64,000 nucleotides of DNA from Amycolatopsis eburnea (GTDB lineage: Bacteria; Actinomycetota; Actinomycetes; Mycobacteriales; Pseudonocardiaceae). Numbering within the stretch: position 1 is the stretch's first letter; each line of letters starts with the position of its first letter. The stretch is from contig NZ_RSEC01000046.1 in assembly GCF_003937945.1 (NCBI RefSeq), forward strand, positions 372,001 through 436,000. The letters are read 5' to 3'. The notes below the pieces were generated by a model that worked only from the letters and a program-made list of their open reading frames with translations, ran no database searches and was not told where the DNA came from. Made by a program: the position numbers and the translations under genes. Shown here one piece after another: positions 1 to 8,928 of the stretch.

Positions 1-630
1 CGGCCCGCCCTGCACGACCATGACGCCGCCCAGCGGGGCGCGGATGATGCGGTCCTGCTCGGCCTGGATGGTGGCGACGATGTCGCTCATCTCACCCGTG
101 CGCCGCTGCTCCAGGGCGGCCAGCAGCGCGGCCTCGCCGGCCAGCCCGAGGTCCTGGCCCTGGTCGGCGGCGGTGAGGTCGAGGACCTCGTCGTCGAAGC
201 CGGTGACCTTGCGGGTCAGCGACCGCAGGTGCCGCCGCCGGCGCACCCCTTCGGGCGACGCCGCGGTGGCGAGGTAGAACGGCCGCGCGACCGGCGCCCG
301 CCAGTCGACGAGCAGCGGCTTGTAGTCGTCGTCCTCGTCGAACAGCCCGAGCCGGCCGATGTAGGTGGTTTCCTCGGCGCTCCCGGGGACGAAGTCGAGC
401 CGCCCGAAGGCGAGGCCCTGCTCGACGGAGCCGAGCTGGGCGAGCCGGTCGGTGTAGAGGGTGGTGGCGACGTCGCGCTCGGTCCGGGCCTGCGGGGTCC
501 CGCCGGTCAGCCGCAACGTCTCGTCGAGGCGGCGCTGGGCGTCGGCGCGCTCGGCGTCGAGCTTCGCGTAGAGCGTGGTGACGTACGCCTGCTCGCGGGC
601 GAGCTCGGCGGAGAAGTCGTCCGAAGACAA
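1..630 (-). CDS. helR: HelD/HelR-type RNA polymerase-recycling ATPase, N-terminal part (runs off the left edge)
   Basis: Only the first 210 codons are present. The protein opens MSSDDFSAELAREQAYVTTL, continues as a charged coiled-coil hairpin (about residues 5-70) and a beta-rich segment with the family phrase DDYKPLLVDWRAPVARPFY, and ends at VMVVQGGP, immediately before the Walker A loop of UvrD-like helicases. HelD/HelR proteins use the N-terminal coiled coil to enter the RNA polymerase secondary channel and release stalled or rifamycin-bound enzyme. The start is a TTG at 630 with AGGA just upstream; an in-frame stop lies further up, so no much longer start exists. A TAGACT -10 hexamer precedes it. 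I saw no rifamycin-associated element upstream. Confidence 0.8.
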   Translation of the reverse strand, partial: MSSDDFSAELAREQAYVTTLYAKLDAERADAQRRLDETLRLTGGTPQARTERDVATTLYTDRLAQLGSVEQGLAFGRLDFVPGSAEETTYIGRLGLFDEDDDYKPLLVDWRAPVARPFYLATAASPEGVRRRRHLRSLTRKVTGFDDEVLDLTAADQGQDLGLAGEAALLAALEQRRTGEMSDIVATIQAEQDRIIRAPLGGVMVVQGGP

Positions 631-690
631 AGATCCTGCTTTCGCCTCAAGGAAAAGAGCCAACAGAGTCTAACGGCGGTCGCCGCGCGA

Positions 691-1287
691 TCATTCCGTC
701 CCGAGGGCGCAGTACGGGGAGATCTCGCCGGCCCGGACGGCGACGGGCAGCACCTTCTCCCCCGGCGCGCACGACACGTCCGCCGGCGGCAGCTGCGCAC
801 CCCCGGTGATTTGCCCGTCCGGGGCACGGAACACCACCGCGGCACCGCGGCTGGTCAGCGCACGGCAGTTTCCGGAGCGGTAGCGGACCCCTCCGGGGAC
901 GACGTCGGCGGTCACGGGCGTGAAGCCGCCGAGGGACTCCGAGGGCAGCCAGGTGACCGGGCCGACGGCGGGCCGGTCGAGGACGACGCCGATCCGCTGT
1001 CCCGGGGTGAGCGCCGGCACCTCCACGGTCCGGGTGCCGGCCGTGACGACGATCCGGTAGGCGGCGAGGGTGCTGGTGTTCTCCAGCACGGCGGCACCCG
1101 GGCCCTGTTCGGCGACGCGGACGGCGCCGCCGTCGGGGGCCGGGCCGGGGACCGCGGTGATCTTGGCCGGGATGGCGCAGCCGGTCCCGAGGAGCCGGTT
1201 CTGGTCGAGGTCGACCCGGCCCCGGCCGAGGAGGACGAGCAGGCCCAGGACGACGACCGCGGCGGCCGCGGTCCCGATCCGTCTCAG
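691..1287 (-). CDS. Membrane-anchored protein of unknown function, probable CTG start
   Basis: This frame encodes a protein with an N-terminal hydrophobic helix (TAAAAVVVLGLLVLLG, residues 6-21), then a small extracytoplasmic domain of about 170 residues rich in Gly, Val and Pro that ends SPYCALGTE. It contains a few cysteines and no motif I recognise. No ATG, GTG or TTG precedes the hydrophobic segment, although the frame stays open. A CTG at 1287 overlaps the TGA of ctaB as CTGA, the arrangement seen elsewhere in this window as ATGA or GTGA, so I propose a CTG start translationally coupled to ctaB. The fallback start is GTG at 1089, which would lose the anchor. The function is unknown; its position suggests a cell-envelope role. 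Confidence 0.5.
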   Translation of the reverse strand: MRRIGTAAAAVVVLGLLVLLGRGRVDLDQNRLLGTGCAIPAKITAVPGPAPDGGAVRVAEQGPGAAVLENTSTLAAYRIVVTAGTRTVEVPALTPGQRIGVVLDRPAVGPVTWLPSESLGGFTPVTADVVPGGVRYRSGNCRALTSRGAAVVFRAPDGQITGGAQLPPADVSCAPGEKVLPVAVRAGEISPYCALGTE

Positions 1288-2264
1288 AACGGCAGGCCGA
1301 GGGTGGGCAGGCCGATCGCCGAGTCGACGGCCAGCGCGACGAACACGATCATCAGGTACGTGTTCGAGCGGTGGAACAGCGCCATCGGCTTGGTCTCCTC
1401 ACCGCGCCGCACCGCGGCCTGCAGGCTGTGCGCGTAGAAGAGGAACCAGCCGCCGGCGAGGATGGCGAAGGTGCCGTACAGCCAGGACGTCACCGGGAGC
1501 AGCAGCAGCGTCCAGGCCACCATCACCCACGAGTAGATGACGATCTGGCGGGCGACGTGCTGGGCGGTGGCGACCACCGGCAGCATCGGGACGCCGGCGC
1601 GCTCGTAGTCGTCGCGGTACTTCATGCCCAGCGCCCACGTGTGCGGCGGCGTCCAGAAGAAGATGACGCCGAACATCACGAACGCCGGCCACTGCACGGT
1701 GCCGGTGACGGCCGCCCAGCCGATGACCACCGGCATGCAGCCCGCCGCGCCGCCCCAGACGACGTTCTGCGACGTGCGCCGCTTCAGGCCGAGCGTGTAG
1801 ACGAAGATGTAGAAGAGGATCGTCGCGACCGCGAGGATCGCCGAGAGCAGGTTCACCGTGAGGTAGAGCACGGCGGCCGAGGCGACGCCCAGGACCAGGC
1901 CGAAGATCAGCGCGCCGCGGCGGGGCACCGAGTCCTTGACCAGCGGGCGGCGCTTCGTGCGGTTCATCACCTTGTCGATGTCCGCGTCGATCACGCAGTT
2001 GAGCGCGTTCGCGCTGCCCGCGGCCATCGTCCCGCCGACCAGCGTGGCCAGGACCAGCCACGGCGACGGGATCTGACGGCCGGCGAGGAACATCGCCGGG
2101 ATGGTGGTGACGAGGAGGAGCTCGATCACCCGCGGCTTCGCGAGCGCCGCGTAGGCGCCGACGACCCGGCGGAGGCTTCGCCGCTCACCGTGCGGTCGCT
2201 CACCGGTCGGGTGCACCGCGCTGGTGTCGTCACTGCGTCCGTGCGCAGCGTTCACCAACGACAT
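1284..2264 (-). CDS. ctaB: Protoheme IX farnesyltransferase (heme O synthase)
   Basis: This UbiA-superfamily membrane prenyltransferase adds a farnesyl group to heme b, giving heme O on the way to heme A for cytochrome c oxidase. Its 326 residues match the family. The Mg-diphosphate motif NCVIDADIDKVMNRTKRRPL lies near residues 88-107, and the second conserved loop YRDDYERAGVPMLPVV follows. About eight or nine hydrophobic helices are visible. The start ATG at 2264 has a GGGAGTGAA Shine-Dalgarno context. The gene is divergent from tkt, the usual actinobacterial arrangement, and its stop overlaps the proposed start of the next gene. Confidence 0.95.
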   Translation of the reverse strand: MSLVNAAHGRSDDTSAVHPTGERPHGERRSLRRVVGAYAALAKPRVIELLLVTTIPAMFLAGRQIPSPWLVLATLVGGTMAAGSANALNCVIDADIDKVMNRTKRRPLVKDSVPRRGALIFGLVLGVASAAVLYLTVNLLSAILAVATILFYIFVYTLGLKRRTSQNVVWGGAAGCMPVVIGWAAVTGTVQWPAFVMFGVIFFWTPPHTWALGMKYRDDYERAGVPMLPVVATAQHVARQIVIYSWVMVAWTLLLLPVTSWLYGTFAILAGGWFLFYAHSLQAAVRRGEETKPMALFHRSNTYLMIVFVALAVDSAIGLPTLGLPF

Positions 2265-2547
2265 TTCACTCCCTGCGTCAGGTTCGGGCGGGGCCAGTCC
2301 GGGTAGCCGGAGAACCAGCCCTACTGAACCCTCGAACGATGTTAGACGTGGTGAATCCCGTGGGTGATCGCGGGTCCTCGACAGCCCGAAGCACTAGGCT
2401 GGCCGCGACGGGCCGCGATTGCCCCTGCGCATGGCCGCGAGCAGGAATATCGTCCCTTCGGGATCGATTGAGATGAGTAGCCGCGCACACGGGTGACCGG
2501 AACGAGGAAGACCAGCCGCAACCATCATGACCGGGAGTTGGAGTTCA
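2265..2547. promoter_or_regulatory. Divergent ctaB / tkt promoter region
   Basis: This 283-bp gap between two divergent genes must hold both promoters. A TAGGCT hexamer near 2394 on the plus strand and a TAGGGC-like hexamer near 2318 on the minus strand are plausible -10 elements. I saw no long palindrome or riboswitch-like structure, and the small ORFs here have no coding character. Confidence 0.4.
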
Positions 2548-4650
2548 GTGTCCGAAACCGCCACTACCAGCGAGAACAACCCACTCCTCCGGCGCAACGT
2601 GCCCGCCGACTGGACCGAGACCGACACCCGCGCCGTGGACACCGTCCGGGTGCTCGCGGCCGACGCGGTCGAAAACTGTGGCAGCGGCCACCCCGGCACC
2701 GCGATGAGCCTGGCGCCGCTGGCCTACACGCTCTTCCAGCGCACGCTGCGTCACGACCCGAACGACCAGAACTGGCCGGGCCGCGACCGGTTCGTCCTCT
2801 CGGCCGGGCACTCGAGCCTGACGCTCTACATCCAGCTCTTCCTCGCCGGCTACGGCCTCGAGCTCGAGGACCTCAAGCAGCTGCGCAAGTGGGGCTCCAA
2901 GACCCCGGGCCACCCGGAGTACCGCCACACCGACGGCGTCGAGACCACCACCGGCCCGCTCGGGCAGGGCCTGGCCAACGCCGTGGGCATGGCGATGGCG
3001 GCCCGCCGCGAGCGCGGCCTGCTCGACCCGGACGCCGCGCCCGGCGAGAGCATCTTCGACCACTTCGTCTACGTCGTCGCCTCCGACGGCGACATCGAAG
3101 AGGGCGTCACCTCCGAGGCGTCGTCCATCGCGGGCCGCCAGGAGCTGGGGAACCTGATCGTCTTCTACGACGACAACAAGATCTCGATCGAGGACGACAC
3201 CAACATCGCGCTGTCGGAGGACACCGTCGCGCGCTACGAGGCCTACGGGTGGCACACCCAGGTCGTCGAGGGCGGCGAGGACGTCGTCGCGATCGAGGAG
3301 GCGATCAAGGCCGCCAAGGCCGAGACGCAGCGGCCGTCGTTCATCGCGCTGCGGACCGTCATCGGCTACCCGGCCCCGAAGAAGATGGGCACCGGCAAGG
3401 CGCACGGCGCCGCGCTGGGCGCCGAAGAGGTCGCCGCGGTCAAGGAGATCCTGGGCTTCGACCCGGAGCAGTCGTTCCAGGTCGAGGACGAGGTGCTCAA
3501 GCACACCCGCCAGGCGCTCGACCGCGGGAAGGCCGCGCACGCGGAGTGGACCAAGAAGTTCGAGGCGTGGGGCGCCGCGAACCCGGAGCGCAAGAAGCTG
3601 GCGGACCGCCTGTCCACCCGCACGCTGCCCGAGGGCTTCGCCGACAACCTGCCGAAGTGGGAGCCGGACGCCAAGGGCATCGCCACCCGCAAGGCCTCCG
3701 GTGAGGTGCTGAACGCGCTGGCCGACCCGCTGCCGGAGCTGTGGGGCGGCTCGGCCGACCTGGCCGAGAGCAACAACACGACGATGAAGGGCGCCGACTC
3801 GTTCGGTCCCGAGAAGGCCGCCACCGACATGTGGCAGGCCAACCCGTACGGCCGGACGCTGCACTTCGGCGTCCGCGAGCACGCCATGGGCTCGATCCTC
3901 AACGGGATCGCGCTGCACGGCGGCACCCGCCCGTACGGTGCGACGTTCCTCATCTTCTCCGACTACATGCGCCCGCCGGTCCGGCTGGCCGCGCTGATGA
4001 AGGCGCCGGTCACCTACGTGTGGACGCACGACTCGATCGGCCTCGGCGAGGACGGGCCGACGCACCAGCCGATCGAGCAGCTCTCCGCGCTGCGCGCGAT
4101 CCCGGGCCTCAACGTCGTCCGCCCGGCGGACGCCAACGAGACCGCGTACGCGTGGAAGGCGGTCCTGGAGGACATCCACCACCCGTCCGGCCTGGCGCTG
4201 ACCCGCCAGAACGTGCCGGTGCTCGAGGGCACCAGCGCGGAGGGCGTCGCCAAGGGCGGGTACGTCCTGGCCGACTCCGACGGCACCCCGGACGTGGTCC
4301 TCATCGCCACCGGTTCCGAGGTCCAGCTCGCCGTCGAGGCGAAGAAGACCCTGGACGCCGACGGCGTCAAGGCGCGAGTCGTGTCCATGCCGTGCGTCGA
4401 GTGGTTCGACGCGCAGGACGCGGCCTACCGCGAATCCGTCATCCCGGCCGGGGTGAAGGCCCGCGTGTCCGTCGAGGCGGGGATCGCCCAGTCGTGGCAC
4501 CGCTTCACCGGTGACGCCGGGGTGAACGTTTCGATCGAGCACTTCGGCGCCTCCGCCGATGCCGCCACACTGTTCCGTGAGTTCGGTTTCACCGCGGAAG
4601 CAGTCGTCGAGGCCGCGCGCCGCTCGATCCAGAACACCAAGAATTCCTGA
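2548..4650 (+). CDS. tkt: Transketolase
   Basis: Transfers a two-carbon ketol unit between sugar phosphates with thiamine diphosphate in the non-oxidative pentose phosphate pathway. The thiamine-binding motif SDGDIEEGVTSEASSIA and the catalytic region FGVREHAMGSI are intact, as is the early CGSGHPGTAMSLAP segment. I chose GTG 2548 (700 residues, MSETATTSE...) over the upstream ATG 2527: a GGAG lies just ahead of the GTG, the upstream ATG has no ribosome site, and 700 residues is the usual actinobacterial length. It is the first gene of the run tkt-tal-pgi-zwf-opcA-pgl, in which most junctions overlap or nearly touch. Confidence 0.96.
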   Translation: MSETATTSENNPLLRRNVPADWTETDTRAVDTVRVLAADAVENCGSGHPGTAMSLAPLAYTLFQRTLRHDPNDQNWPGRDRFVLSAGHSSLTLYIQLFLAGYGLELEDLKQLRKWGSKTPGHPEYRHTDGVETTTGPLGQGLANAVGMAMAARRERGLLDPDAAPGESIFDHFVYVVASDGDIEEGVTSEASSIAGRQELGNLIVFYDDNKISIEDDTNIALSEDTVARYEAYGWHTQVVEGGEDVVAIEEAIKAAKAETQRPSFIALRTVIGYPAPKKMGTGKAHGAALGAEEVAAVKEILGFDPEQSFQVEDEVLKHTRQALDRGKAAHAEWTKKFEAWGAANPERKKLADRLSTRTLPEGFADNLPKWEPDAKGIATRKASGEVLNALADPLPELWGGSADLAESNNTTMKGADSFGPEKAATDMWQANPYGRTLHFGVREHAMGSILNGIALHGGTRPYGATFLIFSDYMRPPVRLAALMKAPVTYVWTHDSIGLGEDGPTHQPIEQLSALRAIPGLNVVRPADANETAYAWKAVLEDIHHPSGLALTRQNVPVLEGTSAEGVAKGGYVLADSDGTPDVVLIATGSEVQLAVEAKKTLDADGVKARVVSMPCVEWFDAQDAAYRESVIPAGVKARVSVEAGIAQSWHRFTGDAGVNVSIEHFGASADAATLFREFGFTAEAVVEAARRSIQNTKNS

Positions 4651-4664
4651 AGGGGATGACAGTA

Positions 4665-5777
4665 ATGAGCAACGACAAGCTCGCCGCGCTGTCCGAGGCC
4701 GGTGTCTCGATCTGGCTCGACGACCTCTCGCGTGAACGCCTGAACACCGGCAACCTGGCCGGCCTGATCCGCGACAAGCACGTCGTCGGCGTCACGACCA
4801 ACCCGACGATCTTCGCCAACGCGATGTCGAAGGGCGACGCCTACGACGAGCGGACCCGGGAACTGGCCGCCCAGGGCGCCGACGTCGAGGCGACCATCCG
4901 CGACCTGACCACGACCGACGTGCGCAACGCCGCGGACCTGTTCCGCGAGGTCTACAACGCCACGAACGGCGTCGACGGCCGTGTCTCGATCGAGGTGGAC
5001 CCGCGCCTGGCCAAGGACACCGGCAAGACGGTGGCCGAGGCGAAGGACCTGTGGAAGACCGTCGACCGGCCGAACGTGCTGATCAAGATCCCGGCCACCG
5101 AAGAGGGCCTGCCGGCGATCACCGCCACGCTCGCCGAGGGCATCAGCGTCAACGTCACGCTGATCTTCTCCGTGGAGCGCTACCGGGCCGTCATCGAGGC
5201 CTTCTTCGCCGGCCTGGAGCAGGCCAAGGCCAACGGCCACGACCTGCGCGGCATCCACTCGGTCGCGTCGTTCTTCGTCTCCCGCGTGGACACCGAGATC
5301 GACAAGCGCCTGGACGCCATCGGCACCGACGAGGCCAAGGCCCTGCGCGGCAAGGCCGCCGTCGCCAACGCCCGGCTCGCCTACGCGGCCTTCGAGGAGC
5401 TGTTCGCTTCGGACCGCTGGAAGGCCCTCGCGGCCGACGGCGCCAACGCGCAGCGCCCGCTGTGGGCCTCGACCGGCGTGAAGAACCCGGACTACTCGCC
5501 GACGCTCTACGTCGACGACCTGGTGGTCAAGGACACCGTCAACACCATGCCGGAGAAGACCCTGGACGCCGTCGCGGAGCATGCTGAGCTCAAGGGCGAC
5601 CAGGTCACCGGGCGCGGCGCCGAGGCGCAGGAGGTCTTCGACCGGCTGGCGGCCGCCGGCATCGACATCACCGACGTCTTCCTGGTGCTGGAGAACGAAG
5701 GCGTCGAGAAGTTCGAGAAGTCGTGGACCGAGCTTCTGGAGACCGTGAACGGGCAGCTCGAGAAGGCGAAGGGCTGA
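4665..5777 (+). CDS. tal: Transaldolase
   Basis: Moves a dihydroxyacetone unit from sedoheptulose-7-phosphate to glyceraldehyde-3-phosphate. The Schiff-base lysine lies in RPNVLIKIPATEEGLPAI, and the opening VSIWLDDLSRERL plus GVTTNPTIF is typical of the long actinobacterial class. The ATG at 4665 is preceded by AGGGG at 4651-4655 with nine bases between. The upstream in-frame ATG 4656 touches that AGGGG and is therefore unlikely. The product is 370 residues. It sits 14 bases after tkt and 8 bases before pgi, in the same operon. Confidence 0.96.
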   Translation: MSNDKLAALSEAGVSIWLDDLSRERLNTGNLAGLIRDKHVVGVTTNPTIFANAMSKGDAYDERTRELAAQGADVEATIRDLTTTDVRNAADLFREVYNATNGVDGRVSIEVDPRLAKDTGKTVAEAKDLWKTVDRPNVLIKIPATEEGLPAITATLAEGISVNVTLIFSVERYRAVIEAFFAGLEQAKANGHDLRGIHSVASFFVSRVDTEIDKRLDAIGTDEAKALRGKAAVANARLAYAAFEELFASDRWKALAADGANAQRPLWASTGVKNPDYSPTLYVDDLVVKDTVNTMPEKTLDAVAEHAELKGDQVTGRGAEAQEVFDRLAAAGIDITDVFLVLENEGVEKFEKSWTELLETVNGQLEKAKG

Positions 5778-5785
5778 AGCACGAC

Positions 5786-7408
5786 ATGACCACAGGTGAG
5801 AAGACCGGCGTCGAGATCGTGGACGCCGCACTGGCGGAGCGCGCCGCGCCGCTGGCCGACCGGCTGGTCGCCGACCAGGCCGCGTCGAAGCTGGCGGCGC
5901 AGGACGCGACGCTCTGGGGGCCGGACGCCGAACCCGAGGCGTCGATCCGGCTGTCGTGGACGACGCTGCACAAGTCGTCGCGGCCGCTGATCGGCGAGAT
6001 CGAGGCGCTGCGGACCGAGCTGCGGTCCGAAGGCGTCGACCGCGTCGTGCTGGCCGGCATGGGCGGCTCGTCGCTGGCGCCCGAGGTGATCACCGCGACC
6101 GACGGCGTGCCGCTGACCGTCCTCGACACCACCGACCCGGGCCAGGTCGCCGACGCGCTCGCCGGCGACCTGGAGCGCACGGTGATCGTGGTGTCGTCGA
6201 AGTCGGGCGGCACCGTCGAGACCGACAGTCACCGGCGGATCTTCGCGAAAGCGTTCGCCGACGCGGGGATCGATGCGGCGCGGCGGATCGTGGTCGTCAC
6301 CGACCCGGGCTCGCCGTTCCAGGAACTGTCCGAAAAAGAGGGGTACCGCAAGGTCTTCCTCGCCGACCCGCACGTCGGCGGCCGCTACTCGGCGCTGACC
6401 GCGTTCGGGCTCGTCCCGGCCGGGCTGGCCGGCGCGGACGTCGCCCGGCTGCTCGACCAGGCCGCTTCGGTGGCCGACGAGCTGGCCGCGGACTCCGCGG
6501 ACAACCCGGCGGTCAAGCTGGCCGCCGCGTGGGCCGCGGCGCACGAGGCGGGCGCCGAGAAGGTCGTGCTGGCCGACACGGGCTCCGGGATCAAGGGCTT
6601 CCCCGACTGGGCGGAGCAGCTGATCGCCGAGTCCACCGGCAAGCAGGGCACCGGCCTGCTGCCGGTCGCGGTCGAAGGCCCGGAGGCGGCCGGCTTCGCC
6701 GACGCGAAGTCGGACGCCACGGCCACCGCGGTCGGCAGCCCGCAGGGTGCGGCGAAGATCGCCGTCACCGGCTCGCTCGGCGCGCAGTTCCTGCTCTGGG
6801 AGTTCGCGACGGCGCTCGCCGGCCGGCTGCTCGGGATCAACCCGTTCGACCAGCCGGACGTCGAGGCGGCCAAGAAGGCGGCCCGCGCGCTGCTGGACGA
6901 CCCGGAGAAGCTCAAGGGCGGCGAGGCCGCGTCCAATGTGGACGGACCGGTCGAGATCTTCGGCAGTGACGGCGTTTCCACGGACGGCAGCCTGACCGAC
7001 GTGCTGCGCGCGTTCTTCGCTTCGGCGCCGGACGCGGGCTACATCGCGGTGCAGGCCTACCTCGACCGGCTCGACGACGCCTCGACGTCCCTGCTGCGCG
7101 GCGAGATCGCCAAGCGCACCGGGAAGCAGACGACGTTCGGCTGGGGACCGCGGTTCCTGCACTCCACCGGCCAGTACCACAAGGGCGGGCACCAGAACGG
7201 CGTGTTCCTGCAGCTGACCGGCGCGGTCGAGCAGGACCTCGACGTGCCGGACCGGCCCTACACGCTCGGCCAGCTGCAGCACGCGCAGGCACTGGGTGAC
7301 GGGCAGGTGCTCGCCGAGCACGGCCGCCCGGTGCTGCGTCTGCACCTGACCGACCGGGCCGCGGGCCTCGCGGCGGTCGTCCGCGCGGTACAGGAGGTCG
7401 GCGCATGA
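5786..7408 (+). CDS. pgi: Glucose-6-phosphate isomerase
   Basis: Interconverts glucose-6-phosphate and fructose-6-phosphate. The 540-residue product shows the SIS-fold signatures LAGMGGSSLAPEV and VSSKSGGTVETD and the C-terminal catalytic segment HSTGQYHKGGHQNGVF. It belongs to the actinobacterial pgi branch embedded in the pentose-phosphate operon, shorter and divergent from the classical enzyme. ATG 5786 gives MTTGEKTGVE and lies just after the tal stop. Placing the isomerase between tal and zwf lets fructose-6-phosphate recycle to glucose-6-phosphate for NADPH production. Confidence 0.93.
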   Translation: MTTGEKTGVEIVDAALAERAAPLADRLVADQAASKLAAQDATLWGPDAEPEASIRLSWTTLHKSSRPLIGEIEALRTELRSEGVDRVVLAGMGGSSLAPEVITATDGVPLTVLDTTDPGQVADALAGDLERTVIVVSSKSGGTVETDSHRRIFAKAFADAGIDAARRIVVVTDPGSPFQELSEKEGYRKVFLADPHVGGRYSALTAFGLVPAGLAGADVARLLDQAASVADELAADSADNPAVKLAAAWAAAHEAGAEKVVLADTGSGIKGFPDWAEQLIAESTGKQGTGLLPVAVEGPEAAGFADAKSDATATAVGSPQGAAKIAVTGSLGAQFLLWEFATALAGRLLGINPFDQPDVEAAKKAARALLDDPEKLKGGEAASNVDGPVEIFGSDGVSTDGSLTDVLRAFFASAPDAGYIAVQAYLDRLDDASTSLLRGEIAKRTGKQTTFGWGPRFLHSTGQYHKGGHQNGVFLQLTGAVEQDLDVPDRPYTLGQLQHAQALGDGQVLAEHGRPVLRLHLTDRAAGLAAVVRAVQEVGA

Positions 7409-8928
7409 CGTGGAGCAACCCCCTTCGCGATCCGCGGGACAAGCGGCTCCCCCGGATCGCCGGGCCGTCCAGCCTGGTGATCTTCGGTGTCACCGGCGAC
7501 CTGGCCCGCAAGAAGCTGATGCCCGCCATCTACGACCTGGCCAACCGCGGGCTGCTGCCCGCGGGCTTCTCGCTCGTCGGGTTCGCCCGGCGCGACTGGG
7601 AGCACCAGGACTTCGGCGAGCTCGTGCACGACTCGGTCAAGGAGCACGCGCGGACGCCGTTCAAGGAGTCGGTGTGGAACCGGCTCGCCGAAGGCATCCG
7701 GTTCGTGCAGGGCACCTTCGACGACGACGACGCCTTCGACCGGCTCGCGCAGACTGTGAAGGACCTCGACCAGGAACGCGGCACCGGCGGCAACACCGCG
7801 TTCTACCTGTCGATCCCGCCGAGCGCGTTCCCGGTGGTGACCAAGCAGCTGGCCCGCTCCGGGCTGGCGAACGCCGACGACAAGACGTGGCGGCGCGTGG
7901 TCATCGAGAAGCCCTTCGGGCACGACCTGAAGAGCGCCGAAGAGCTGAACGCGATCGTCAACGACGTCTTCCCCGAGGAGTCGGTGTTCCGCATCGACCA
8001 CTACCTCGGCAAGGAGACGGTGCAGAACATCCTGGCGCTGCGCTTCGCGAACCAGCTGTTCGAGCCGATCTGGAACGCCAACTTCGTCGACCACGTGCAG
8101 ATCACCATGGCCGAGGACATCGGCCTCGGCGGCCGCGCGGGGTACTACGACGGCATCGGCGCGGCCCGGGACGTCATCCAGAACCACCTGCTGCAGCTGC
8201 TGGCCTTCACCGCGATGGAGGAGCCGCTGTCGTTCGAGCCGCGGGCCCTGCGCGCGGAGAAGATCAAGGTGCTTTCGGGCACCAAGCCGCTCGGGCCGCT
8301 GAACAAGACGAGCGCGCGCGGCCAGTACGCGGGCGGCTGGCAGGGCGGCACGAAGGTGCCGGGCCTGCTGCAGGAAGAGGGTTTCGCGAAGGACTCGAAG
8401 ACCGAGACCTACGCGGCGGTGACCCTCGAGGTGCAGAACCGCCGCTGGGCCGGGGTGCCGTTCTACCTGCGCACCGGCAAGCGGCTCGGCCGCCGCGTCA
8501 CCGAGATCGCCGTCGTGTTCAAGCGGGCGCCGCACCTGCCGTTCGACTCGACGTCGACCGAGGAGCTGGGGCAGAACGCCCTGGTCATCCGGGTGCAGCC
8601 GGACGAGGGCATCACGCTGCGGTTCGGCTCGAAGGTGCCGGGGACCACGATGGAGGTCCGCGACGTCACGATGGACTTCGGCTACGGCCACGCGTTCACC
8701 GAGTCCTCCCCCGAGGCCTACGAGCGCCTGATCCTCGACGTCCTGCTGGGCGAGCCGTCGCTGTTCCCGGTGAACGAAGAGGTCGAGCTGTCCTGGAAGA
8801 TCCTGGACCCGATCCTCGACCACTGGGCCAAGGAAGGCGCGCCCGAGCAGTACCCGCCGGGCACCTGGGGGCCGCCGTCCGCCGACGAAATGCTGGAGCG
8901 CACCGGCCGGAAATGGAGGCGCCCGTGA
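7405..8928 (+). CDS. zwf: Glucose-6-phosphate 1-dehydrogenase
   Basis: Oxidises glucose-6-phosphate to 6-phosphogluconolactone and makes NADPH. The Rossmann motif IFGVTGDLARKKLMPAIYDL (about residues 28-47) and the active-site sequence RIDHYLGKETVQNI are intact, and 507 residues is the normal length. The start ATG overlaps the pgi stop by four bases (ATGA), implying translational coupling. The downstream opcA product is the known allosteric partner of the actinobacterial enzyme. Confidence 0.97.
   Translation: MTWSNPLRDPRDKRLPRIAGPSSLVIFGVTGDLARKKLMPAIYDLANRGLLPAGFSLVGFARRDWEHQDFGELVHDSVKEHARTPFKESVWNRLAEGIRFVQGTFDDDDAFDRLAQTVKDLDQERGTGGNTAFYLSIPPSAFPVVTKQLARSGLANADDKTWRRVVIEKPFGHDLKSAEELNAIVNDVFPEESVFRIDHYLGKETVQNILALRFANQLFEPIWNANFVDHVQITMAEDIGLGGRAGYYDGIGAARDVIQNHLLQLLAFTAMEEPLSFEPRALRAEKIKVLSGTKPLGPLNKTSARGQYAGGWQGGTKVPGLLQEEGFAKDSKTETYAAVTLEVQNRRWAGVPFYLRTGKRLGRRVTEIAVVFKRAPHLPFDSTSTEELGQNALVIRVQPDEGITLRFGSKVPGTTMEVRDVTMDFGYGHAFTESSPEAYERLILDVLLGEPSLFPVNEEVELSWKILDPILDHWAKEGAPEQYPPGTWGPPSADEMLERTGRKWRRP

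Noticed and set aside
631..690. Rifamycin-associated element upstream of helR
   Set aside because: I looked for the characteristic inverted repeat in the short upstream region and did not see one; only a TAGACT -10-like hexamer is present.
2545..4542. 665-residue open frame antisense to transketolase
   Set aside because: It is the complement of a strongly conserved gene, is Arg/Asp/Gly-rich low complexity and has no recognisable motif. Long antisense frames are expected at this GC content.
7410..8924. Plus-strand frame overlapping zwf that appears fused to opcA
   Set aside because: Only the part after 8925 is opcA. The upstream 500 codons are an out-of-frame shadow of zwf.
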